NCBI RefSeq assembly: GCF_900445255.1
Contig: NZ_UAPU01000007.1
Span: forward strand, 1 to 64,000
Source: Anaerobiospirillum thomasii
GTDB taxonomy: Bacteria; Pseudomonadota; Gammaproteobacteria; Enterobacterales; Succinivibrionaceae
Length of the DNA stretch: 64,000 bases
Reading direction: 5' to 3'
In this document: positions 32,702 to 41,069 of the stretch, piece by piece
Numbering within the stretch: position 1 is the stretch's first letter
Layout: every line of letters starts with the position of its first letter
Notes under the pieces: generated by a model
The model's input: only the letters and a program-made list of their open reading frames with translations
What the model was told of the DNA's origin: nothing
The model's database searches: none
Made by a program: the position numbers and the translations under genes

Positions 32702-34255
32702 ATGACCAATATTAAACAAAGAATTAAAGATTTAAATGATGATCCAAAGAGTTACAGAATGAGGGTTATTGCGCCCATTGTGTCACTTAAGAAAGATGCC
32801 AATGGGAAAAATTCGAAGAAGCGTGTGGCTATGATAAAACAGGTTGCAGCAGAGCAGTGCTTATCTGTGAGAACTATTGAGCGCTGGGTTGACCAATATG
32901 AACAATTTGGTCTGCAAGGACTTGAGCCAAAGTATAAGAAGTTTCGCTCAGATATAAGGAGGTTCATCAGTTTTGAGAGTCTACTAGATGAAGCAATAGT
33001 CTTGCGCAGGCAATGTCCTACCATTTCAGTAGTTGAGATCATTAAATGTCTGGAAGAAAAACACCAAAACATAAAGGGCATTATAAAGCGCTCTACTTTA
33101 CAGAGGCATTTACAGCAGAAAGGTTTTTCTCGTGGGGAGCTTTTAAGAGAGCGTGAAAAAGGAGGAACAGCATTTTTCGGAGCCTATCGTAAAAAGCTCC
33201 CTATGGAGCAGGTTCAGGCAGATATTAAAATAGCTGGAAAATCATTTTGTGTTAATGAGCAGGGCATGCCAGTAACCCCATATATCCATCTATGGATGGA
33301 CAATGCCTCACGCATGATCCTCGTGGCAACCATATCTGACACCCAGGATAACAGCCTGGTTCTGTCATCTTTTAGAGAGCTTGTTACAGGCTATGGTATT
33401 CCAATGAGCATTCTTACAGATCAGGGCTCTGTATATAAGAGCGCTGCAATGGAGCATTGCACCAGCACTTTAGGAGTTCCTCATAAGCGCTCAAAACCAT
33501 ATAAACCTCAGAGCAAAGGGGCAATTGAACGTTTAAATGGTACTTTAGATAAAGTATTAAAGCAGCTTGAAGGTATGAATAATGTAAAGCTGAGTATGGT
33601 TGAATTACTTGTAAAACAGTGGGTTGCAGAGTACAACGAAACACCACATTCAGCTCTAACCGAAAATATGGGAACAGATGCAGAGGTAACACTATCCCCT
33701 AAAGAATATTTTTACAAATATATAGAGCCTGTAGCAAGACCTGTAGATGATATTGTGAATCTGGCCTTTACTATGGAGTACTCTCGTAAGGTCCTCAAGG
33801 ATGGCGTCATACACATAAAAGGCCGTTATTACAAGTTGCCTGCAAATAGCGCCAAAAGTGGAGAGTATGTGGTCGTGCACTGCTCTTTAGTGGGCAATTC
33901 AGTGGAGCTTGTACAGGAGCTTACTGAGGAAGAAAAAAAAGAAAGCCTCTCACAGAGCATGTATAAATTTATACCGCTGTATGAGCGTGAAATCAAAGAG
34001 AATATTGACTTTACCGAACGTGCATCTGATAGATCAGAAGACATGCCTCAGTCTTTGCCTGATGAAATAAAGCCAACTATACAAAGGCTCGCCCGCAGGT
34101 TGTATAAGGATAGAGATCTTTATACCACAGAGAAGGATTTTGAAGAGCAACTAAGGAAAGAGCTATTCCACCAAGGCTCGGCCTCCTATAGCACAGAGCC
34201 AGGAAATAGCTCTTTATACAACAAAAGCTCAATCAAGACAGATGAGGATAAATAA
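32702..34255 (+). CDS. DD35E transposase (TniA/TnsB/Mu-like integrase core)
   Basis: The 517-residue protein has an N-terminal helix-turn-helix (EQCLSVRTIERWVDQYEQFG), then an RNase-H-fold integrase core with catalytic Asp at about 174 (QADIK), Asp at about 240 (LTDQGSVYKS) and Glu at about 276 (GAIERLNG), giving DD35E spacing. A Mu-type beta-barrel follows (IHIKGRYYKLPANSAKSGEYVVV), then an acidic C-terminal tail that could contact the ATPase. It would cut and join transposon ends. All catalytic residues are intact. The next gene starts 2 bases after its stop. Confidence 0.88.
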   Translation: MTNIKQRIKDLNDDPKSYRMRVIAPIVSLKKDANGKNSKKRVAMIKQVAAEQCLSVRTIERWVDQYEQFGLQGLEPKYKKFRSDIRRFISFESLLDEAIVLRRQCPTISVVEIIKCLEEKHQNIKGIIKRSTLQRHLQQKGFSRGELLREREKGGTAFFGAYRKKLPMEQVQADIKIAGKSFCVNEQGMPVTPYIHLWMDNASRMILVATISDTQDNSLVLSSFRELVTGYGIPMSILTDQGSVYKSAAMEHCTSTLGVPHKRSKPYKPQSKGAIERLNGTLDKVLKQLEGMNNVKLSMVELLVKQWVAEYNETPHSALTENMGTDAEVTLSPKEYFYKYIEPVARPVDDIVNLAFTMEYSRKVLKDGVIHIKGRYYKLPANSAKSGEYVVVHCSLVGNSVELVQELTEEEKKESLSQSMYKFIPLYEREIKENIDFTERASDRSEDMPQSLPDEIKPTIQRLARRLYKDRDLYTTEKDFEEQLRKELFHQGSASYSTEPGNSSLYNKSSIKTDEDK

Positions 34256-34257
34256 TT

Positions 34258-35112
34258 ATGATAAGCACTGATTTGCTAGACTACTTTAAGATGGAATATA
34301 CCCCTTTTACAAATAATATTGACACTGGCTTTCTCTATCAGACAGACATTTTTAGAGGAGCATGCCTGAAGTTAAAAATGGCCATTGAGAACAACTCATT
34401 TGCATTGCTGACCGGAGTCCCTGGTACAGGTAAAAGCACACTGCTGCGCTACTTTACATCTCAGCTTAATGAAGAAAAACATACAGTGATGTATGTATCA
34501 CTGTCTAATGCCACACCCAGGTGGATGTATATTGCTCCATTAAATCAGATGGGTGTAAAGTCAAAGTATTATGTCAATGATGCGCGTCTGCAGCTGCACA
34601 GAGAGATTGAGACATTAAGAAAGACCCACGGTAAAAAGGTAATTCTGATATTTGATGAGGCCCACCTGCTGGCTAATAAGTACAGTAAATTCAGCCTGCT
34701 TGAGGAGATTAGATTTTTACTCAACGGTAACAGCTATGACAGCGGATCACCGCTTACACTGATACTCTCAGGCCAAAAAGAAATTCTGTCTGTGCTCAAG
34801 ACAGATAAGTGCAAGGCTATAACTCAAAGGATTATGTATTTTAGTTCTACGCAGAATCTGACAAATGAGCAGGTTGGCAGTTATATAGGATCTCATTTAA
34901 AGTGGTCAAGATGTCAAGATAATCCGTTTGAATATAGGGCCGTGGAAAAGATAGGCGATCTCTCAGGAGGAAATCCACGACTTATTAATAAGATCTGTAT
35001 GCACGCTTTAAGCTATACATGCTTAAAGCGTGAAGAGAAGGTAACCGAAGCTACCGTAACTGAGGTTGCCAATAACGAGGTTATTGACCTAATTTTAAAG
35101 AATTTAAACTAG
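34258..35112 (+). CDS. ExeA/TniB-like AAA+ transposition ATPase
   Basis: The 284-residue AAA+ ATPase has Walker A LTGVPGTGKST (about residues 47-57), Walker B VILIFDEAHLL (about 128-139), a sensor region (LTLILSGQKE) and an SGGNPRLINKICMHAL lid. This matches the ExeA/TniB/TnsC group that recruits transposases to target DNA. The N-terminus 'YFKMEYTPFTNNI' is typical of ExeA-like proteins. It is coupled to the transposase gene. A stem-loop follows at 35123. Confidence 0.88.
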   Translation: MISTDLLDYFKMEYTPFTNNIDTGFLYQTDIFRGACLKLKMAIENNSFALLTGVPGTGKSTLLRYFTSQLNEEKHTVMYVSLSNATPRWMYIAPLNQMGVKSKYYVNDARLQLHREIETLRKTHGKKVILIFDEAHLLANKYSKFSLLEEIRFLLNGNSYDSGSPLTLILSGQKEILSVLKTDKCKAITQRIMYFSSTQNLTNEQVGSYIGSHLKWSRCQDNPFEYRAVEKIGDLSGGNPRLINKICMHALSYTCLKREEKVTEATVTEVANNEVIDLILKNLN

Positions 35113-35122
35113 TGTTAAATTG

Positions 35123-35153
35123 AGCTTATCCTGTGAAGCTTCCAGGATAAGCT
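35123..35153 (+). terminator. Stem-loop after the transposon operon
   Basis: AGCTTATCCTG (35123-35133) pairs with CAGGATAAGCT (35143-35153) across 9 bases. It has no T-run, so it may be a processing or Rho-assisted end. Confidence 0.5.
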
Positions 35154-35214
35154 GTGCCTACAATCATAAGCCACCTCTCCCAATAATACAAGCCAATTGT
35201 CATCATTTTAATGA

Positions 35215-35569
35215 ATATTAAGAAAATTTTTATAGTATTACGTCAGACTAATTGGCAGGTGGTAAAAACATTATTGCAATCATATGGTTATGACAAAAAA
35301 GAGCAGTTATAGACAACATATTTGAGCAGGTGGTGACACTATTATTGTAGGCACAAACAAGACAAGATTACGACATAATTGTAAGCAATTAGTGGCAACA
35401 TACTTTAAACAGATATTGCCGACAAACTCGAGCAAATGGAGACAACAATTTGAGGTCAAAAAGGCGACAGAAATAAAGCAGTTAGTGTCAACAATAAAAT
35501 AGCAGAAAAGCCATTAAATAAGGACATAATTATGAGCAATTTTAATGACAAACTAGCAGAGCATTGACA
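35215..35569 (-). repeat. Transposon right end: array of about a dozen transposase-site repeats
   Basis: Read on the minus strand from the tip, TGTC or TGTT followed at 5 to 13 bases by TGCTC or TGCT recurs about every 20-27 bases. Plus-strand GACA positions are 35566, 35547, 35523, 35466, 35441, 35421, 35372, 35335, 35312 and 35292, with variants between. The right end is thus far longer than the left, as in Tn7 and Tn402 relatives with multiple transposase sites. Confidence 0.7.
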
Positions 35570-36657
35570 ACTGCATTTGCTATGACGTCACATCGATATC
35601 AAACTACTCCACTTCATTACCTATGGTTGCATGGGGATATAATCGCGATAAAGAAAGACTTCCTCAAGTAAATGTAGGTATGTTTTGCACCATTCAACGC
35701 AAGTTGCCTGTTTATTTCAGTTGTTACAATGGCTCAATTAATGATTTTACAAATCTGCCATATGTTTTAGAGCAGGCCAAAGCTAATGGTCTTAAGTTAG
35801 ATGTACCTATAACATTGGTAATTGATGGAGGTTTTGCTGTTGGGGACGCTCTTGATAATGCAAGAGCTCATGGCTGTGACTTTATTGTTGGTGCTCCTCT
35901 TGACTTCTGCAAGGACATTAGAGAACAGGTTTTGAACTGGAGACGAAATCCATTATCAGAAAATACAATCCTTATTCAGCGCAGTGATGAGACTATACGC
36001 TGCTCTGTTAAGGACTACAATATTGGCCGCATAAATACAAGACTTATGATGTATAAGTCTCCACTTTCAACCTCAAGAGATGAAGCATCTTTGAGCTCGT
36101 ATGTATCTAAAATTAGTGAAGAGTTAAGATCTGCAACTCGCCTTGGTCCAAATAGGTACAAGCAATACTCTCAGCTCTTTCATATTAATGTAAATGAAAA
36201 GAACGAGATTTTAAGTTTTGAGATCAAGGAAAAGCACTACTCTGAGATCCTGGAACTTTGTGGATGTTTTGCTTTGTTCTGTACACGCAATGATTTATCG
36301 CCACAAGAGGTGCTTGATATCTATAGAGCTAAAGATTGCGTTGAGAAAGCTTTCAGTGTCTTCAAGAACGATATTCTCTATGAAAGACTCGAGGTTAAGA
36401 GTCAAGAAAGCATATACGGCAAGTTGTTTATAGCCTTCATTGCGCTTATTATTCGACGCATGCTTGATAACAAGCTAAGACCTTATCTAAAGATCTCTCG
36501 TATTGGTTTAGATAGTGCTATTGCTCGGTTATCTGACATTACCTGTAGAAAATATGGGGAAAGCTGGGTTCTAACAAGCTCCCTTTCAAAGCAACAGAAA
36601 GAGCTAGTAGAGACTCTTAACATCCCTATAAGTTTCTTAGATATAAAGAAGGGGTAG
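35570..36657 (+). pseudogene. IS1634-like transposase, C-terminal part (split gene)
   Basis: After the duplicated ACTGC the frame resumes with ICYDVTSIS (first catalytic Asp), continues through LVIDGGF (second Asp) and ends with a CVEKAFSVFKNDI motif (catalytic Glu) and RGKLFIAFIALI-like helices. The first 15 codons have no start; an ATG at 35623 could start a truncated product lacking the first Asp. Together with 30961-31566 it makes a 562-residue DDE transposase of the IS1634 family. The frame is undamaged, so precise excision would restore it. Confidence 0.85.
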
Positions 36658-36720
36658 TGCCGACCCTCAGTTTTTGGCTTGACACTACTTTAAGTGATAC
36701 CCTATATTAAATTACGGGAT

Positions 36721-37434
36721 CTAGGTTAGATCATTGTGCATACTGTTGCGCTGAGCTACCATTGACTCAATCTGTGATTTGAGCATGGCATTTTGCTCTC
36801 TTGTCTTGGCAATACTCTTGTCAAGATTGGCAAGTGCCTCCTTTTCAGCATCTGTCAGATTGTCCTTACCTACAATTTTTTCTCTTACCTGTATATAGTC
36901 TGTTTCAATCTGCTGTGAAGCCTCAAGATTTTTACGCAGACTGTCAATATTGGCATCAGCATCTGCTATGAGCTTTTTAACCTCTTTTTGTCTGTTGATG
37001 CTGTCCATCTCTGCCTTATCTATTTTAGACAGCTCCTCACGTTGCTGCTTTTGAATATCTTTGGCCAGATTTACAATATTGGTGAGCTTGTCATTTTCAG
37101 CCTGCAGCTTCTTTTGTGTTGCATTTAACTGATCTTCCTTGCTCTTGTAATCTTTACGTATACTGTCAAAAATCAGATTAGAGCCCATACCTACAGCGCA
37201 GCCGCTTGCTGCACCTATAAGAGCACCTGCTGCCCTGTCATTAGATGCTGTAAAACCTATAAAAGCACCGAGAGTGCCACCTAAAAGACATGATGTAAAA
37301 TAGGAATTTGTTGTAAATGAGCTTTTCTCAAGTCGAGGATCAACCTCACCTTTTTCATCTGAGTTACTTAAACATCCTGTGGTTAAAAACACAGGAAGCA
37401 GCATATATGCAACTGTTCTACCAAGTGATGCCAT
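36721..37434 (-). CDS. Lipoprotein with glycine-zipper and coiled coil (3' end altered by IS)
   Basis: The signal peptide ends in lipobox LTTGC (about residue 21). A Gly/Ala-rich hydrophobic segment (LLGGTLGAFIGFTASNDRAAGALIGAASGCAVGMG) resembles a glycine-zipper membrane insert, and a long coiled coil follows to the end. The stop codon now lies in the IS inverted repeat. Reading across the insertion site, the original gene would have ended DLIVAS in place of DLT, so about four residues were replaced. It is the last gene of the srf-type locus; envelope role likely, function unknown. Confidence 0.6.
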   Translation of the reverse strand: MASLGRTVAYMLLPVFLTTGCLSNSDEKGEVDPRLEKSSFTTNSYFTSCLLGGTLGAFIGFTASNDRAAGALIGAASGCAVGMGSNLIFDSIRKDYKSKEDQLNATQKKLQAENDKLTNIVNLAKDIQKQQREELSKIDKAEMDSINRQKEVKKLIADADANIDSLRKNLEASQQIETDYIQVREKIVGKDNLTDAEKEALANLDKSIAKTREQNAMLKSQIESMVAQRNSMHNDLT

Positions 37435-37536
37435 ATCTTCTCCCTTTTACTTTAATAGTAATCTATCAAAACATTAAATGTGTACTCAAGGTGCTATTAA
37501 CACTGCTTTTAAAGGCACGTGAGCACCATACGCCTT

Positions 37537-38016
37537 TTATAACAGGAGCAGATCGGTAAGCTTAGCCTTTTGCTCCTCAAGCTCTTTAAGCTCTGCCTCT
37601 CTTTTGGCTATAAGCATCTGTCCATTGTTCTTTTGCATATTACCAACTGTCTTTTTAGTACTCTCAAGCTGGGCTTTAGCCTCTGCTGTAAGTTTATTTT
37701 TAGCTTTAAGTTCAGCCTCAAGCTTATCTAAGGTACCAACAATGGCATCTAAAGATGCAGCTCTGTCATTTATAGTGCCATACAAAAGACGGTTTTGATC
37801 CTCAATCTGCTCAGCTAGCAATGCTAAAGTGGTATTTTCCTTTCTAAGCCTTTCATTTTCTATCTCCTTTTGCTCAACTCTGTCTGAGTAGGCGCCTGAG
37901 AAGGTACAGCCAATCTTGCCAAAATAGCCGTTATCAACTGAAGGATCGCACTCCTGTGCTGTCATACTGCAACCACAAAGAGTAAGGGCTGCTATTATTG
38001 TTATTGTTTTTTTCAT
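37537..38016 (-). CDS. Small coiled-coil lipoprotein
   Basis: The signal peptide ends at LCGC (about residue 15), so the protein is probably lipid-anchored. It has a short Cys-containing region (QECDPSVDNGYFGKIGCTF) and then a long coiled coil with many Lys/Glu/Leu heptads. Both this and the next lipoprotein share the lipobox-then-coiled-coil design. It follows the SrfA-like gene by 10 bases, so it belongs to the same operon. Function is unknown. Confidence 0.6.
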   Translation of the reverse strand: MKKTITIIAALTLCGCSMTAQECDPSVDNGYFGKIGCTFSGAYSDRVEQKEIENERLRKENTTLALLAEQIEDQNRLLYGTINDRAASLDAIVGTLDKLEAELKAKNKLTAEAKAQLESTKKTVGNMQKNNGQMLIAKREAELKELEEQKAKLTDLLLL

Positions 38017-38026
38017 ATTTTTTCCT

Positions 38027-39544
38027 CTAGTTTTTAAATATTCTTATTGGAAATGCGCTCTGATTGTCATACTGACCAAAACATCTGGTACTGCCATCAC
38101 TTTGCTGAGAGCATTTAATATCTGGCATCTGATAGGTGACATTATCCTTGCACACAGCAGCACCATCTGGAGTTATAGACACAGCGCCATTATCATTTGA
38201 GGCCTTTGATCCTACAGTGCATTTGACTCCATCCTGACGGGTAATGGTAAGCTGACCTACATTATCCTTATGATCATAGCTTAAATTCAAAGGCTTGCCT
38301 GAATTTGTATCCATAAGACCGGACTTTGTCTGCCAGTGACCGTTGAGCGATGACAGATCGCCCTTTTGTACAGCAGCAGGATCAATACTCAAAGCCCCAT
38401 CAGCAAAAGGATTGACATTGCCAACACTGCCCTTGTCCGATACTGCATTATTATCAGCAGCAGGCGCATTATCCTGACTCTCAGGGCTCTTGCTCTCATC
38501 TGCACTATCTACAGGAGCATCAGACTCTGTGGAATTGTCACCTGAATCTGTCTCTGCCTGTGTACCTGTAAGCGCATCTAAAGGATTTTGCACAGCAGGC
38601 TCTTTTAGATCAGGAATATTAGCAACAGGTGCATCAAGTGCATCTAAATTGGCCTGAGGAGCTGAAGTTACAGGCACTGATGGTGCTGTTACATCAACAG
38701 CATCAGCAGTATGTACTGTCTTATCAGCAGCAGCCTCTGTATTCACAGGTGTTTTACTAATATCAGGTGCACTTATTGATGGCAGATCTGGCAGTGCAGG
38801 ATTAAAAAACGGCAGATTAAAATTAAAGAGCTTTGATAAAAGCCATAATAAAAGCGGCAGCAGCAATAATAACAGCAGGCCTAAAAGCAGGCATTTCCAA
38901 TGTGGAAAAAGTGCACAGCTATGCCCTCTTTTTTCATTGCTATTATCATTTGGTGCACCAGCTGCAGCCGATGCAGATGCCGAAGCTATTGTAGCCTGAA
39001 CCCTGCCTTGCGGCATAGACAGACGCGACAAAGGACTTATATCTATACTTGCATCATTTTCAATAAAGCCCCAGAAGGTAATGACAGGCTCGCCGTCTAC
39101 AATAAAGACGCAGTCCTGATTTGGAAAATGAATGGCAGGCAGTATATTGCCCTTCTGATTGCCTGTTAAAAAGTGCGCCAGCACCAGCATATCACCGCTA
39201 GCTCCACGGCTTATAAGACGTCTGCCATAGACCTTGAGCACATCCTCAAGCTGTTTTAGCTTGGCATAGGCAGCCCTCTTTTCATCATCAGAGGCAGCCG
39301 ACCACTTTACAATCTGATACTCACCATCAGAAGAGCGGCTTTCATTTGGGGTAAACCAGTCAATATGCCCATCAAGTGGATCATAACTTGGTACAGCAAG
39401 ATATTTGACATAGGCAGGACCTACCTCAGGAGCTTTAATCAAAGCATCTCTGAAACTTTTGGCCTTTTCATAGATGGCAAAACCATCCTGGGCAATATAT
39501 TTATATTGGGTAATCTTGCCTGAATTTAATAAAGCATGCAGCAT
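38027..39544 (-). CDS. srfA: SrfA-like single-pass membrane protein
   Basis: The 505-residue protein begins MLHALLNSGKITQYKYIAQDG and contains DGHIDWFTP, then FPNQDCVFIVDGEPVITFWGF. These match the SrfA-family pattern (D-IDWY-P, W-A-EER, FPD-YLV-GKPV-TFWGF). A transmembrane helix follows (about 220-245, LLLGLLLLLLLPLLLWLL). Then come an Asp/Ala/Pro-rich segment and a Cys-containing periplasmic domain of about 110 residues (GVKCTVGSK, AAVCKDNVT, CSQQSDGSTRC). It probably links the cytoplasmic Srf proteins to the envelope. The name comes from memory of the family pattern and is less certain than srfB and srfC. Confidence 0.6.
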   Translation of the reverse strand: MLHALLNSGKITQYKYIAQDGFAIYEKAKSFRDALIKAPEVGPAYVKYLAVPSYDPLDGHIDWFTPNESRSSDGEYQIVKWSAASDDEKRAAYAKLKQLEDVLKVYGRRLISRGASGDMLVLAHFLTGNQKGNILPAIHFPNQDCVFIVDGEPVITFWGFIENDASIDISPLSRLSMPQGRVQATIASASASAAAGAPNDNSNEKRGHSCALFPHWKCLLLGLLLLLLLPLLLWLLSKLFNFNLPFFNPALPDLPSISAPDISKTPVNTEAAADKTVHTADAVDVTAPSVPVTSAPQANLDALDAPVANIPDLKEPAVQNPLDALTGTQAETDSGDNSTESDAPVDSADESKSPESQDNAPAADNNAVSDKGSVGNVNPFADGALSIDPAAVQKGDLSSLNGHWQTKSGLMDTNSGKPLNLSYDHKDNVGQLTITRQDGVKCTVGSKASNDNGAVSITPDGAAVCKDNVTYQMPDIKCSQQSDGSTRCFGQYDNQSAFPIRIFKN

Positions 39545-39546
39545 AA

Positions 39547-41061
39547 TCAGTCCTTGCAGATACGTCCCTGATTCAATTCAGATGACAGATTGTTTAACTG
39601 TTGAGTAAAATCACTGACACTCTGCGGCTCTAGTATCTTACCGCCTGTAATGTCAGCTACACATTTGACATTGGATATATCCTGGGCAATGCTTAGCACA
39701 TGGATCTTAAGGCGCGGCTTGGCCTTGTGTATTGAGGCTGCAAGCGAGCACACCTCAGCACCAAAGCACGTATCCTCACCATCTGAGATTAAAATGCCCA
39801 CATCATCACTCTCTACACCATCAACACTGTTGGCAATATTCAAAATTCCAGATGACAGCGGAGTTTTTCCATCATAGCTGTACGGACTTATGGCCCTGAC
39901 CTTTGAGATAAGAGCAGATCTTGCATCTGAGGCAAAAAATCCATGATTTTTGGCAAGAGGACAGCCATTAATCTCCACAAGACCAATACTTACTCTTTTA
40001 TCAATAAGAGGCACCATATCAGATACAGCCTTTTTGGCTAAATTTATTCTATTATGAGCCGTTGTATAATCAATATCATTGGAGAGCATGGACTCGCTGC
40101 CATCAAAGGCTATGACAAGACGCGGATATTTATTGCTCTTTTTAAGATCGGAGCATTTAGGCTTTGAGGCCATGGCAGGATCTGTGACCTTGACCTTTTG
40201 GGCCTTAGTCTGAGATTCAAGCTTTTTAATATCATCTTTGAGCTTTTGTATCTGCTCATCCTTGCTCTTTAGCATCTCATCGTGCTTTAATCTGTCCTCC
40301 TGATTATTTTTAGCCTCCTGCTCTTTCTTTAAAAGCTCCTCATTTAAACGAGCTATCTCATCATCCTTTTGAGAACTCTTGGTATCAGCATCTAAAAGTC
40401 TGGCATTAAGCTCATCTAATTTCTGCTGCTCATGTTCAGAAATATAATCAAGCTTTGGCGGCAGATCGGCAAAGAAACTGGCGCAATCTCCACTAAGCGG
40501 CCATGGTCTTAAAAACAGCCACCACAAAACACCAAGAAACAAGAGCAGAGCAAAAAGAGCTGTCAGAATATAACACAGAGTATGGGAGGTGGCAGCCGCA
40601 GCCCCTCCTGCAACAGCAGAGGCTGCTGGTGCGGCCCCTATTGCTGCAGCCTGCTCTTTGCTCTGTGCTATGACAATAAGAACCTGCTGCCCTTCAATAA
40701 GCGCAAGCTTTGGTATATTGTCAAGAAAATAGATAATATTCTCTTTATGCTCATTAAGCAGTGGATCAGTGCACAAGGCTGAGTGCAGATAATCTTTAAT
40801 ACCGCTGCACTTTTGCTCTAATAGTTCAAAAAGAGAGCTGTTGGTATTCTTAAGCTCCTCATAGTCTGTATAGCTTATATTGCCAGAGCTTTTTGCAAAA
40901 AAGTTTATATACTCACCATCCTCCTTTGCTGTTGCAAAAAGTGAGGCAAAGCTCTGCCCTAAGGCAAGCCCTAAACTGCTGCCTATAGCTTCAAGATGGG
41001 GAATTAAGGCTAATGCTCTGTCTGATAAACTGTCTTTTAAAACTCTGTCTATTCTAATCAT
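39547..41061 (-). CDS. Membrane-anchored von Willebrand factor A protein
   Basis: An N-terminal cytoplasmic domain of about 155 residues is followed by one transmembrane helix (LCYILTALFALLLFLGVLWWLFL), a coiled coil (about 215-290) and a periplasmic VWA domain. Its MIDAS motif is DGSES (RLVIAFDGSESML, about 323-335) with ILISDGEDTC later. VWA domains bind protein partners through the metal site. It sits between the FGE-like and SrfA-like genes, with gaps of 8 and 2 bases, so all are in one operon. Partners are unknown. Confidence 0.75.
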   Translation of the reverse strand: MIRIDRVLKDSLSDRALALIPHLEAIGSSLGLALGQSFASLFATAKEDGEYINFFAKSSGNISYTDYEELKNTNSSLFELLEQKCSGIKDYLHSALCTDPLLNEHKENIIYFLDNIPKLALIEGQQVLIVIAQSKEQAAAIGAAPAASAVAGGAAAATSHTLCYILTALFALLLFLGVLWWLFLRPWPLSGDCASFFADLPPKLDYISEHEQQKLDELNARLLDADTKSSQKDDEIARLNEELLKKEQEAKNNQEDRLKHDEMLKSKDEQIQKLKDDIKKLESQTKAQKVKVTDPAMASKPKCSDLKKSNKYPRLVIAFDGSESMLSNDIDYTTAHNRINLAKKAVSDMVPLIDKRVSIGLVEINGCPLAKNHGFFASDARSALISKVRAISPYSYDGKTPLSSGILNIANSVDGVESDDVGILISDGEDTCFGAEVCSLAASIHKAKPRLKIHVLSIAQDISNVKCVADITGGKILEPQSVSDFTQQLNNLSSELNQGRICKD

Positions 41062-41069
41062 GAGTACAC

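Larger units (their letters stand above)
31567..35569 (+). mobile_element. 4,003-bp Tn402/Tn7-like transposon
   Basis: The ends begin TGTCAGTGCTC (left) and TGTCAATGCTC (right, minus strand) and stay similar for about 47 bases. They are flanked by ACTGC at 31562-31566 and 35570-35574, a perfect 5-bp duplication. Both features are typical of Tn7, Tn402/Tn5053 and Mu relatives. Inside are a zinc-ribbon protein, a DD35E transposase and an AAA+ ATPase, all rightward. No cargo, resolvase, TniQ/TnsD or CRISPR gene is present. Confidence 0.88.
30811..36725 (+). mobile_element. IS1634-like insertion sequence, interrupted by a transposon
   Basis: The element carries a reconstructable DDE transposase gene. 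It is bounded by imperfect inverted repeats of about 31 bases (23 identities in an ungapped comparison): left from 30811 (CCTAAATCCCC...) and right ending 36725 (minus strand CCTAGATCCCG...), both containing TATAGGGTA. TTAGAT is directly repeated outside (30805-30810 and 36726-36731), a 6-bp target duplication. Without the inner transposon the IS is about 1.9 kb, typical for the family. Confidence 0.85.

Noticed and set aside
31567-35569. CRISPR-associated transposon
   Set aside because: The ends resemble Tn7-like elements, but there is no Cas gene, no TniQ and no CRISPR array; the repeats at the right end are transposase-site-like, without uniform spacers.
35623-36657. Independent complete transposase gene
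   Set aside because: It lacks the first catalytic Asp and an N-terminal domain; joined with 30961-31566 it is the second half of one split gene.
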